Source of the DNA: JAYWIG01 sp043789035
Lineage (GTDB): Bacteria > Pseudomonadota > Gammaproteobacteria > Burkholderiales > Burkholderiaceae_E
Length of the DNA stretch: 5,255 bases
Assembly (NCBI GenBank): GCA_043789035.1
Contig: JAYWIG010000023.1
Span: 1-5,255 of the forward strand
Reading direction: 5' to 3'
In this document: positions 1 to 4,973 of the stretch, one piece after another
Numbering within the stretch: the stretch's first letter is position 1
Layout of the letters: each line of letters begins with the position of its first letter
Position numbers and translations under genes: made by a program
The notes under the pieces: model-generated
The model's database searches: none
Told to the model about the DNA's origin: nothing
The model's input: the letters and a program-made list of their open reading frames with translations, nothing else

Positions 1-709
1 TACTGCTGGTCACCGCCAGAGCTCGCAACTTGCCGGATTGGATGTGGGCGATCACCGATTGCACCGGATCGAACATGGAGCTGATCTGGCTGCCGAGCAA
101 ATCGGTCACGGCCTGAGAGCTGCCCTTGTAGGGGATGTGCTTGAGCTGAATTTGGGCGGCGGCCTCAAACATGGCACCAGTGAGGTGTCCGGGCGTGCCG
201 TTGCCGGCGCTACCGTACTGCACGGTATCGGGGGCCTTGCGTGCCTGGGCAATGTAATCGGCCAGGGTTTTGATGGCTGAGTCGGCAGGCACGACGATCA
301 CCACTGGTGCACTGGCGACCAGTGCAATCGGCGTGAAATCACGGACCGCATCATAGGACAGGCGTTTGTACAGGCTGCCATTGATGGCATGGGTGCCGAC
401 GGTAGCCATCAGCAAGATGTGGCCGTCCGATGGTGCACGTGCGACCAGCTCGGCGCCAATGCCCCCACCGGCGCCGCCTTTGTTGTCGACTAATACCTGT
501 TGCTTCAGTTTATCGCCGAGCATTTGGGCCAGAGGCCTGGCCACGATGTCGGTCGGCCCACCCGGGGGAAAAGGCACCACGAGGCGCAAAGGTTTGGCGG
601 GAAAGCCTGACAACGAGCTCTGAGCATGCGCGTCGGAGGACTGAATGAACGCGAAAAGGCCGCTCAGGGCCAGCAGGCCGGAAAAAAACGCAAGACGTGG
701 TTTACGCAA
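1..709 (-). CDS. Bug-family tripartite tricarboxylate transporter substrate-binding protein, 3' end outside window
   Basis: Reading the minus strand from a TTG at 709 gives 236 codons that remain open to the window edge; intact Bug proteins have about 320 residues, so roughly the last quarter is missing. Residues 1-29 form a signal peptide (MRKPR, hydrophobic core 6-22, cleavage after AHA at 27-29), so the product is periplasmic. Bug family signatures follow: LRLVVPFPPGGPTD (41-54), GGAGGGIGAE (78-87), PSDGHILL (93-100), HIPYKG (191-196) and GKLRALAVTS (226-235). Such proteins bind carboxylates or aromatic acids for a TctAB-type carrier, or act as orphan receptors. The TTG start is chosen because no ATG precedes the signal peptide, the frame is closed by a stop at 739-737, and GGAG lies 6 nt upstream. 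The ligand cannot be read from sequence. The gene is divergent from a broken LysR gene that may once have controlled it. The family call is secure. Confidence 0.93.
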   Translation of the reverse strand, partial: MRKPRLAFFSGLLALSGLFAFIQSSDAHAQSSLSGFPAKPLRLVVPFPPGGPTDIVARPLAQMLGDKLKQQVLVDNKGGAGGGIGAELVARAPSDGHILLMATVGTHAINGSLYKRLSYDAVRDFTPIALVASAPVVIVVPADSAIKTLADYIAQARKAPDTVQYGSAGNGTPGHLTGAMFEAAAQIQLKHIPYKGSSQAVTDLLGSQISSMFDPVQSVIAHIQSGKLRALAVTSS

Positions 710-788
710 AGCTGGGCTCCATAATGGTTCGGCCGGTCAAAGGTGTTCAAAATTGTTCTAAGCCAGAAACTTTGCCAGCCAGGACCAA

Positions 789-817
789 AATATACGAAAA
801 CCCAACGATTAAGTAAA
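789..817 (-). promoter_or_regulatory. Putative sigma70 promoter for the Bug-type gene
   Basis: On the minus strand TTTACT (817-812, 4 of 6 to the -35 consensus) and TATATT (794-789, 5 of 6 to the -10) are separated by exactly 17 bp. A start near 782 would give a leader of about 70 nt before the TTG at 709. The -35 element lies inside the inverted repeat at 809-832, so a factor bound there could affect transcription. This is read by eye; no score was computed. Confidence 0.45.
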
Positions 818-832
818 CTGTTATTTTCTTAA
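809..832. promoter_or_regulatory. Inverted repeat in the divergent LysR/Bug promoter region
   Basis: TTAAGTAAA (809-817) and TTTTCTTAA (824-832) are inverted copies with one mismatch and a 6-nt spacer. The repeat ends 20 nt before the LysR ATG and covers the -35 of the proposed Bug promoter. LysR-type regulators commonly bind such dyads between divergent genes and repress their own transcription, so this is a candidate binding site for the regulator encoded alongside. The AT-rich context makes a chance dyad possible. Confidence 0.4.
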
Positions 833-852
833 CTTTCAAGTAAGCATTGCTA

Positions 853-1637
853 ATGAATCTGGAGGCCATTGATCTTCGTTTGCTGCGCGGGCTGATCGCG
901 GTGGCTCGCTTCGGCTCTTTTGCCCGCGCGGCTCAGCAACTGCATGTCACGCCCTCGGCACTGTCCCAGCAAATGAAGGAGCTGTCCGGCCGGCTCGGTC
1001 TGGTGCTCTTCGAGAGACAGGGCAGGCTGGCGGTGTTGAGCGATGTGGCGCAGGACTTGCTCGGGCGCATTGCTCCCATCGTCGAACAACTTGATGAATG
1101 CCTCATGCAGAGCGTCAATTCGCCGCAAAAAATTGCTGGCCGGCTTCGGATCGGGGCAACCCAAACTTATCTGAGGGCGCTGGTCATGCCGGCCGCCTTA
1201 AGGCTGATCCGCGCACATCCTGAACTTCGCCTGGACTTGCGACAAATGCCGGCGCGGCGCTTGCTGGCCGATCTGTTGGACGGTGAGATTGACGTCGCAG
1301 TGCTGCCCGAAGTAAGCGGGCAAAGCAACCTTTCACAAACCCGCCTGCTGACCGAGCAAATGGCGGTGCTGGGGGCGCCCGCGCTGATATCCGCCTGGAG
1401 GTATCTGGTATGGATGATCTGCTTGCCGCTGCCATCGACGGGCAACTTTTGACGGTGGGCAGCGCGCTCGGCGGCCCGGAGAATAACCCTGCGTTGAGCG
1501 TCAGACTCCTGCAGGGAAAATTCCTGTCACGCACCGCGGTGCTATGCTGGCGCGAGGGTCGGGTGCTGACCGGCTCCATGCTGGCCTTTCAGAGCGAAGT
1601 TCTGAAAGGCCAGATCTCCGGAAACACAAGAAATTAA
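853..1637 (+). pseudogene. LysR-type transcriptional regulator, broken by an internal deletion and frameshift
   Basis: The frame starting at ATG 853 (a TTG at 847 is also possible) encodes a LysR winged helix-turn-helix at residues 6-66. Diagnostic stretches are AVARFGSFARAAQQL (16-30), TPSALSQQ (33-40) and LGLVLFERQGR (48-58). The first half of the effector-binding domain follows (GRLRIGATQTYLRALVMP, then DGEIDVAVLPE). After about residue 175 (near 1375-1395) family similarity stops and the frame ends at 1452 in unrelated sequence. The expected C-terminal end resumes in another frame: RLEVSGMDDLLAAA, then TAVLCWREGRVLTGS, stopping at 1637. The two parts total about 260 codons against roughly 300-310 for the family, so about 50-60 residues of the effector domain are missing and the lost length is not a multiple of three. 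The truncated product could still bind DNA but should not sense an effector. A sequencing error alone would not explain the missing residues. It is divergent from the Bug gene, its likely former target. Confidence 0.85.
1581..1613. repeat. Perfect 13-bp inverted repeat at the 3' end of the LysR gene
   Basis: CTGGCCTTTCAGA (1581-1593) and TCTGAAAGGCCAG (1601-1613) are exact reverse complements around a 7-nt loop. The hairpin lies within the last codons of the C-terminal LysR frame. It has no T-run on either side, so it is not a classical intrinsic terminator. It could slow or end transcription, protect the 3' end, or mark a rearrangement. The inverted repeat is certain; its role is not. Confidence 0.7.
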
Positions 1638-1678
1638 CGAATGGCAGCCCGCAATTGATGAGGCTCACGCTGAACTGG

Positions 1679-1825
1679 CACAGGGCAATTGCATCGTGGA
1701 TGTTTTGTTGGACAGAGCTCGGCACTCAACATGTAGGCATCATGCAAAGCTTGCTAGTAACATCCAAGTTGCAGGACGTTTACCCCTATGATTATTTGGT
1801 CGATGTCTTGCAAGGAGCCGCTTAG
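1679..1825 (+). mobile_element. Remnant of an IS66-family transposase C-terminus
   Basis: The plus strand encodes RAIASWMFCWTELG, then HVGIMQSLLVTSKLQD, then PYDYLVDVLQ, ending at a stop at 1823-1825. This resembles the C-terminal block of IS66-type TnpC transposases, where a conserved WLFCWTE..G..HVGI.QSLL segment is followed by PY.YLVDVLQ. Only about 45 of some 500 residues survive. Similarity is lost before about 1679 and after about 1813, and there is no catalytic domain, no TnpA/TnpB and no recognisable terminal inverted repeat. A few residues also appear to be missing before SWMFC (family GR.). It is a dead fragment, lying between the broken LysR gene and the 3' end of the dehalogenase gene, which suggests insertion followed by deletion at this junction. 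Confidence 0.78.
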
Positions 1826-2039
1826 TTACCGGCTACGATGATTGGCCCCTAGGCAGGGAATTTAGTTGTCTATGCGGGTTTGAGGCAAGTGTAGAGATTC
1901 TTTGCGCTGTTGACTTTTTGAACAGGCGGCAATGCAAGAGATTTGAGTGACCGTAGTAGCAATGCGTTTGGAATTTTTCAAAAAGCCAACCAAATCTATT
2001 TCAAATTTGTGACGTCGTCCACATATGAATGTCTCTCCG
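1826..2039. other. Intergenic stretch downstream of the dehalogenase gene
   Basis: I see no convincing gene here. On the minus strand an ATG at 2043-2041 overlaps the dehalogenase stop in an ATGA arrangement typical of coupled genes, but its frame stops after 15 codons (1998-1996). A second minus-strand frame through this region overlaps the dehalogenase 3' end and matches no family I know. There is no hairpin with a T-run, so no terminator for the dehalogenase transcript is visible. It may hold the eroded start of a former downstream gene. Confidence 0.4.
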
Positions 2040-4124
2040 TCATTTGTTCTTTCTATTTTTGGCTTGACTAGGTTTTTCGGCATTGGCATATGCCTTAAGT
2101 CCGGCTTCTCGTTCAAGCGGCACGGTACTTGAAATGGTGGTACCCCGAGGCGGTTGCAAGTTGGGTGGAAAAAATGCTAACTTTTGATTTTGAGCGAGTT
2201 TACGGGTTCGATCTAAATCTAAATCACGCTCGTTCACGCCGCTAGGCGTAACGCACACGCCGTTGATGATTTCCAAATCGAACCACCATCGCTTAACGGG
2301 ATTGCGCATGCCTGCACCAATTTGATCGTCAAAATCAATCAGTGCTCGTCTCGCACTAGGAACATGGATTGAGAGTTCAAGTAGACGAGCCGATTCAACC
2401 AAGTCTTCTCTGGTGTAAGGACAGGTTTTCATACACCGTCCACAGGCTGAGCCCTTCATATTGGTTAAACGATACTTCCCACATTTTTCAACATCAGGTT
2501 TCCATATTTCATAGCCATTAAACATAACCTTGGGGCCAAAAGGAATGGCGTTGCAGGGACATTCGCGCGCGCACTTCAGGCACATGTTGCAGACCGACTG
2601 CAATCCAAAATCGATAGGCTGGTCAAATGCCAAAGGCAAGTCGGTGGTCAGTAAAACACTTTTTGATCTAGGTCCAATGAACGGATTTAAAACCAATTCG
2701 CCAATGCGCGAGAGCTCACCAAGACCGGCCAATAAAGCCGCTGGAATGTGCAACACATCAGATTCTGCGTTGGTGTGTGCGCGAGAAGAAAATCCTAAGC
2801 GGCGTAAATGAGCGCCCATGACACCTGCAATGAAGGCGCCACGCATATAGCCCCGCATAGACTGCGCACCTGAAATCCAATCGTCGCCCGAGGCCCCCTC
2901 CATGGTTTCAAATCCCTGGTCAAGCAGCATGACAACACAATGCTTGTGACTAGGCTCTATGGACTTGCCTTCCTGCGCTTCGTGCGAATAAAACATCCAA
3001 GGTTCTGCTTCACAAATGCCAACCAAATCAGCGCCTAAAAAATACGCCAAGGCTTTGACGGACTCCGCATTTCTTTGAGCATCCGACAACTCTCTATTTG
3101 TATCTGCAGGCACAAGCCGCTCGTATGTACCCTGCAACGGCACCATATTGCGTATCAACGGTGTCATAGCAAACGCTAAAGGATGTTTTGCGGCAAAGCG
3201 TATGCGCTGCACCTTGGCTTTTTCACCTAAATCGCCAGCTAATGCGCGCGTGAATAAATCTGCACGCTTGCTGTTGCGAATGATTTCCTCACGCAAGATT
3301 AACGTTGTGGGCTCTGGCACTCGCTTCAAAGTTTCCATCGGGTAGCGCCCCCAATGCAAAGGGCGCAATTCGGCTTCCGACTCAGCCCATCCTGGGCGAG
3401 TTCCTTGTTTGCCCATGTATGCGTCGGAATCTGGCCAACCTAAGGAGGCGTTTGGTGCTATCGGAAGATCAATTTCCAATGGCAAATCGGTGCTTATAGC
3501 AGCCAAAGCAAAGCCGCAATTTAGAAAAGGCATTTTGAGCAAGCCGTTTTCAGATCTAGCAATCCCAGCGCGTTGTGCCAAAGCTTCTAAGTTTAAAAGC
3601 GTATTGCCCGCCACATGCCCGCGCGCGTTATACCCCAATGCTCGAACATAGCCCGCTAGTACAACAGCCACTTCGCTTGCGCGTGCATTTGTTCTGGCTT
3701 CGTTGCTGCCATGAATCCAATTGGCACCAGGCTGCTCTGATTTAGGTTCGCGGCTGAACTCAATGAGAAAAATCAATGCATGGGTGTGATTGGGAGAGTT
3801 TGTAGAAAAATCAGCGGGCTCAATGGCGCAGACACCGGCCAGCGTTGCATCTAAAAAATAGGCACTGGCTTTGAGGTTTTTGCTTCGAATGCTTAAATCG
3901 TCAGGTAGGGGTGCGCGGGCAATGGCCGTCTCGCCATCCAAATACTGCTCAAAAAGAGTTTGATAGGTTGCCAAGGCTTCGTTTAGCGAATGCGGCCCAG
4001 CAGGATATTGATCTTTAGGTAATGCAGCGTTGATTTCTGGGGCATGGGCATCTCGCGATAGCAATTCAGTGGGTAAATCTCCCAGATCGAAGTGCCGAGA
4101 TCGATTTGAAAATAAACGTGTCAT
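2040..4124 (-). CDS. rdhA: Cobalamin-dependent reductive dehalogenase, cytoplasmic catabolic (NpRdhA-like) type
   Basis: This 694-residue protein should remove a halogen from an organohalide, probably a halogenated phenol or hydroxybenzoate, using cobalamin and two [4Fe-4S] clusters. Two homologous halves are visible: residues about 85-220 and about 355-505 share YFL.A.L.G.C..EP, then R.LG(Y/F).(A/S)R.H, then TDLPL. A ferredoxin-like part follows with C512xxCxxCxxxC522P and C548-x12-CxxCxxxC568P, then a C-terminal region to 694. The active half has Ser422, Tyr426, Lys488 and Arg552, the same numbers I recall for the NpRdhA active site (Tyr426 as proton donor). There is no twin-arginine signal peptide and no rdhB-type membrane anchor gene nearby, unlike respiratory enzymes. 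There is also no C-terminal flavin/[2Fe-2S] reductase such as BhbA carries, so electrons must come from a separate partner. The ATG at 4124 has only a weak GAGAAG 9 nt upstream and lies 3 nt after the stop of a small upstream frame, so coupled translation is possible. Family certain; substrate inferred. Confidence 0.95.
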   Translation of the reverse strand: MTRLFSNRSRHFDLGDLPTELLSRDAHAPEINAALPKDQYPAGPHSLNEALATYQTLFEQYLDGETAIARAPLPDDLSIRSKNLKASAYFLDATLAGVCAIEPADFSTNSPNHTHALIFLIEFSREPKSEQPGANWIHGSNEARTNARASEVAVVLAGYVRALGYNARGHVAGNTLLNLEALAQRAGIARSENGLLKMPFLNCGFALAAISTDLPLEIDLPIAPNASLGWPDSDAYMGKQGTRPGWAESEAELRPLHWGRYPMETLKRVPEPTTLILREEIIRNSKRADLFTRALAGDLGEKAKVQRIRFAAKHPLAFAMTPLIRNMVPLQGTYERLVPADTNRELSDAQRNAESVKALAYFLGADLVGICEAEPWMFYSHEAQEGKSIEPSHKHCVVMLLDQGFETMEGASGDDWISGAQSMRGYMRGAFIAGVMGAHLRRLGFSSRAHTNAESDVLHIPAALLAGLGELSRIGELVLNPFIGPRSKSVLLTTDLPLAFDQPIDFGLQSVCNMCLKCARECPCNAIPFGPKVMFNGYEIWKPDVEKCGKYRLTNMKGSACGRCMKTCPYTREDLVESARLLELSIHVPSARRALIDFDDQIGAGMRNPVKRWWFDLEIINGVCVTPSGVNERDLDLDRTRKLAQNQKLAFFPPNLQPPRGTTISSTVPLEREAGLKAYANAEKPSQAKNRKNK

Positions 4125-4127
4125 GAA

Positions 4128-4295
4128 TCACAGCTTCTCAGCGCCGTAATACAGCGTGGAGTCGGGTCTCACAATGTAGACTGCTGGCTCAGTAAATAAG
4201 GCTGGCTTACCTTGTTTCAAGGGAGAAACGCTTAATGCTGGGGTGGTTTGGCGAGGAATTAGCATGGGGAAGTCTGTTCCTAGCAAGTTGTTCAT
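4128..4295 (-). pseudogene. Peroxiredoxin-like (AhpC/TSA) remnant, internally deleted
   Basis: A 55-codon frame runs from ATG 4295 to TGA 4130-4128. Its first part (GTDFPMLIPRQTTPALSV, residues 6-23) resembles the N-terminus of peroxiredoxin-like AhpC/TSA proteins. It then jumps directly to PALFTEPAVYIVRPDSTLYY (31-50), which resembles a block near the C-terminus of the same family (.FSEP.L..VRPDGTLY). The thioredoxin-fold core between them, including the active-site cysteine region, is absent, and the end after TLYYGA is also lost. The remnant therefore cannot be a working peroxidase. It is in the same frame as the dehalogenase gene, separated by TGA-TTC-ATG, so it may now serve as a translated leader. 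The family assignment rests on remembered consensus and is moderately sure. Confidence 0.6.
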
Positions 4296-4610
4296 TTAGA
4301 TTGTTGCTAATTAAACGCACCAATGAATGGATATTAACTTGCTTTTAGTAAAAATGGGCATCCGAGCATGACGCAATTGTTGTGTGCTTCAAGTCTTTAG
4401 GACTAGACGGGTTGAAAAGCGACCAAGCCATCAGTGACAGCGGGTAGCTTTAGGTTTTTTTGCTGATGCTATTCGGAGGTAACGGCAAATCGAGACAATT
4501 CGACAGTAAGGTTATCCCACCAAAAATACGCTCAAAGGCTGGCATCGGGAGTTTCTATGACCTGCTCCCCTGTGGCCATACCAACGTCATTTAAAAAAAT
4601 CCTTCAAATG
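4296..4610. other. AT-rich non-coding stretch upstream of the dehalogenase region
   Basis: I find no supported gene. A 31-codon minus-strand frame (4545-4450, starting MPAFERIFGG) has no ribosome-binding site or family match that I recognise. The dehalogenase transcript should start somewhere here, but no well-formed promoter stands out. I looked for a cobalamin riboswitch on the minus strand and did not find its conserved B12 box. The segment may be a patchwork of decayed insertion ends. Confidence 0.45.
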
Positions 4611-4611
4611 A

Positions 4612-4635
4612 AAAAACCTGCCGAGGCAGGTTTTT
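4612..4635. terminator. Bidirectional intrinsic terminator
   Basis: AAAAACCTGC (4612-4621) pairs with GCAGGTTTTT (4626-4635) across a CGAG loop, giving a GC-rich stem flanked by an A-run on one side and a T-run on the other. It can work as a Rho-independent terminator on either strand. On the minus strand it lies upstream of the dehalogenase region, so it would insulate that region from transcription coming from the tRNA-like site. Confidence 0.82.
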
Positions 4636-4657
4636 AAAATTACTCCATTTTGTTTCC

Positions 4658-4688
4658 GACTAACAATTGCTTCGCGCAATTGTTAGTC
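4658..4688. repeat. Perfect 13-bp inverted repeat (stem-loop)
   Basis: GACTAACAATTGC (4658-4670) and GCAATTGTTAGTC (4676-4688) are exact reverse complements around TTCGC. Only a short TTTAA follows on the plus strand, so termination is possible but weaker than at 4612-4635. It could also be a recombinase- or protein-binding dyad, since it lies next to a probable integration site. Confidence 0.65.
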
Positions 4689-4695
4689 TTTAACG

Positions 4696-4719
4696 AAACT
4701 CATCAAGGGCGATGAGTTT
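4696..4719 (-). terminator. Stem-loop immediately after the tRNA-like 3' end
   Basis: AAACTCATC (4696-4704) and GATGAGTTT (4711-4719) pair across a 6-nt loop. On the minus strand this hairpin begins directly after the CCA of the tRNA fragment and is followed by TTTCGTT, which is how a tRNA transcript is often ended. It fits the downstream flank of a former intact tRNA gene. Confidence 0.5.
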
Positions 4720-4742
4720 TGGCGGAGATGGAGGGATTCGAA
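4720..4742 (-). other. tRNA 3'-end fragment, probable attachment (att) site
   Basis: Read on the minus strand, 4742-4720 spells the 3' end of a tRNA: T-loop TTCGAAT, the 3' side of the T-stem (CCCTC), the acceptor 3' strand (CATCTCC), discriminator G and encoded CCA. The 5' partner of the T-stem is absent (ATAAA lies there), and no D-arm, anticodon arm or acceptor 5' strand (GGAGATG) precedes it. Discriminator G and the acceptor sequence best suit tRNA-Ser. Integrases of the tyrosine family commonly use exactly this part of a tRNA gene, leaving a 3' fragment at the distal end of the element. The polarity implies that the element lies to the right (above 4742) and the old downstream flank to the left. 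It is not a functional tRNA gene. Confidence 0.68.
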
Positions 4743-4796
4743 TTTATCACTTAAGCCTCTGATTTAATTGAGTATTTATTCAAGCCAACGTCCACA

Positions 4797-4818
4797 CCCC
4801 CAGTTTGGCCCCCAGTTT
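4797..4818. repeat. Tandem pair of CCCCCAGTTT repeats next to the att site
   Basis: CCCCCAGTTT occurs at 4797-4806 and again at 4809-4818, a 12-nt period with a GG spacer, about 55 bp inside the presumed element. Short direct repeats close to an attachment site are typical of integrase arm-type or excisionase binding sites. No integrase gene is in the window to support this, so the role is inferred. The remaining sequence between 4743 and 4922 contains no gene I can support. Confidence 0.5.
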
Positions 4819-4922
4819 TGAAAATAAACATATGCTGTTAAATGCCAACAACAGCCCGCCTCAACCTTCAATATTCTTCAGCCACTACAGCTGTGCGCAA
4901 GTATTTTTAGCTATTTCGTTAC

Positions 4923-4951
4923 TTGTTTTTTGTCAGAAATATACTTATACT
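4923..4951 (+). promoter_or_regulatory. Putative sigma70 promoter of the antitoxin-like gene
   Basis: TTGTTT (4923-4928) and TATACT (4946-4951) are spaced by 17 bp. Transcription would begin near 4958, giving a leader of only about 15 nt before the TTG start at 4974. The -10 lies inside the dyad at 4931-4958, an arrangement expected for autorepression. Confidence 0.6.
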
Positions 4952-4958
4952 TCTGACA
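4931..4958. promoter_or_regulatory. 28-bp dyad operator overlapping the antitoxin promoter
   Basis: TGTCAGAA (4931-4938) and TTCTGACA (4951-4958) are perfect inverted arms, and the 12 bp between them contain two inverted TATA blocks. In total 24 of 28 positions are symmetric. The dyad covers the -10 of the promoter. AbiEi-type antitoxins are known to bind inverted repeats in their own promoter, so the gene that follows is the natural candidate for the bound protein. Confidence 0.65.
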
Positions 4959-4973
4959 TGAATAGGGGGCACT

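Noticed and set aside
309..325. Inverted repeat GCACTGG-CGA-CCAGTGC
   Set aside because: It has short 7-bp arms inside the Bug coding sequence, within what chance and codon use can produce.
38..648. Plus-strand reading frames opposite the Bug-type gene
   Set aside because: They are antisense shadows of a clear minus-strand Bug coding sequence and resemble no family.
1862..2116. 84-codon minus-strand frame at the dehalogenase 3' end
   Set aside because: It overlaps the dehalogenase coding sequence by about 77 bp, has no clear ribosome-binding site, and matches nothing I recognise.
2040..4124. Epoxyqueuosine reductase (QueG) as an alternative identity for the dehalogenase
   Set aside because: QueG shares the cobalamin and double-cluster architecture but is about 350-380 residues, without the duplicated N-terminal half or the Tyr426/Lys488/Arg552 set seen here.
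4450..4545. 31-codon minus-strand frame MPAFERIFGG
   Set aside because: It is too short, has no ribosome-binding site and no family I can name; it could be a transposase tail but this cannot be supported.
4558..4571. TGACCTGCTCCCCT as an IS3-family terminal repeat
   Set aside because: It resembles some IS3 ends, but no second end, target duplication or transposase piece accompanies it.
4296..4610. Cobalamin riboswitch upstream of the dehalogenase
   Set aside because: Some GGT/GGGAG elements look suggestive on the minus strand, but the conserved B12 box and the pseudoknot partner are not recognisable.
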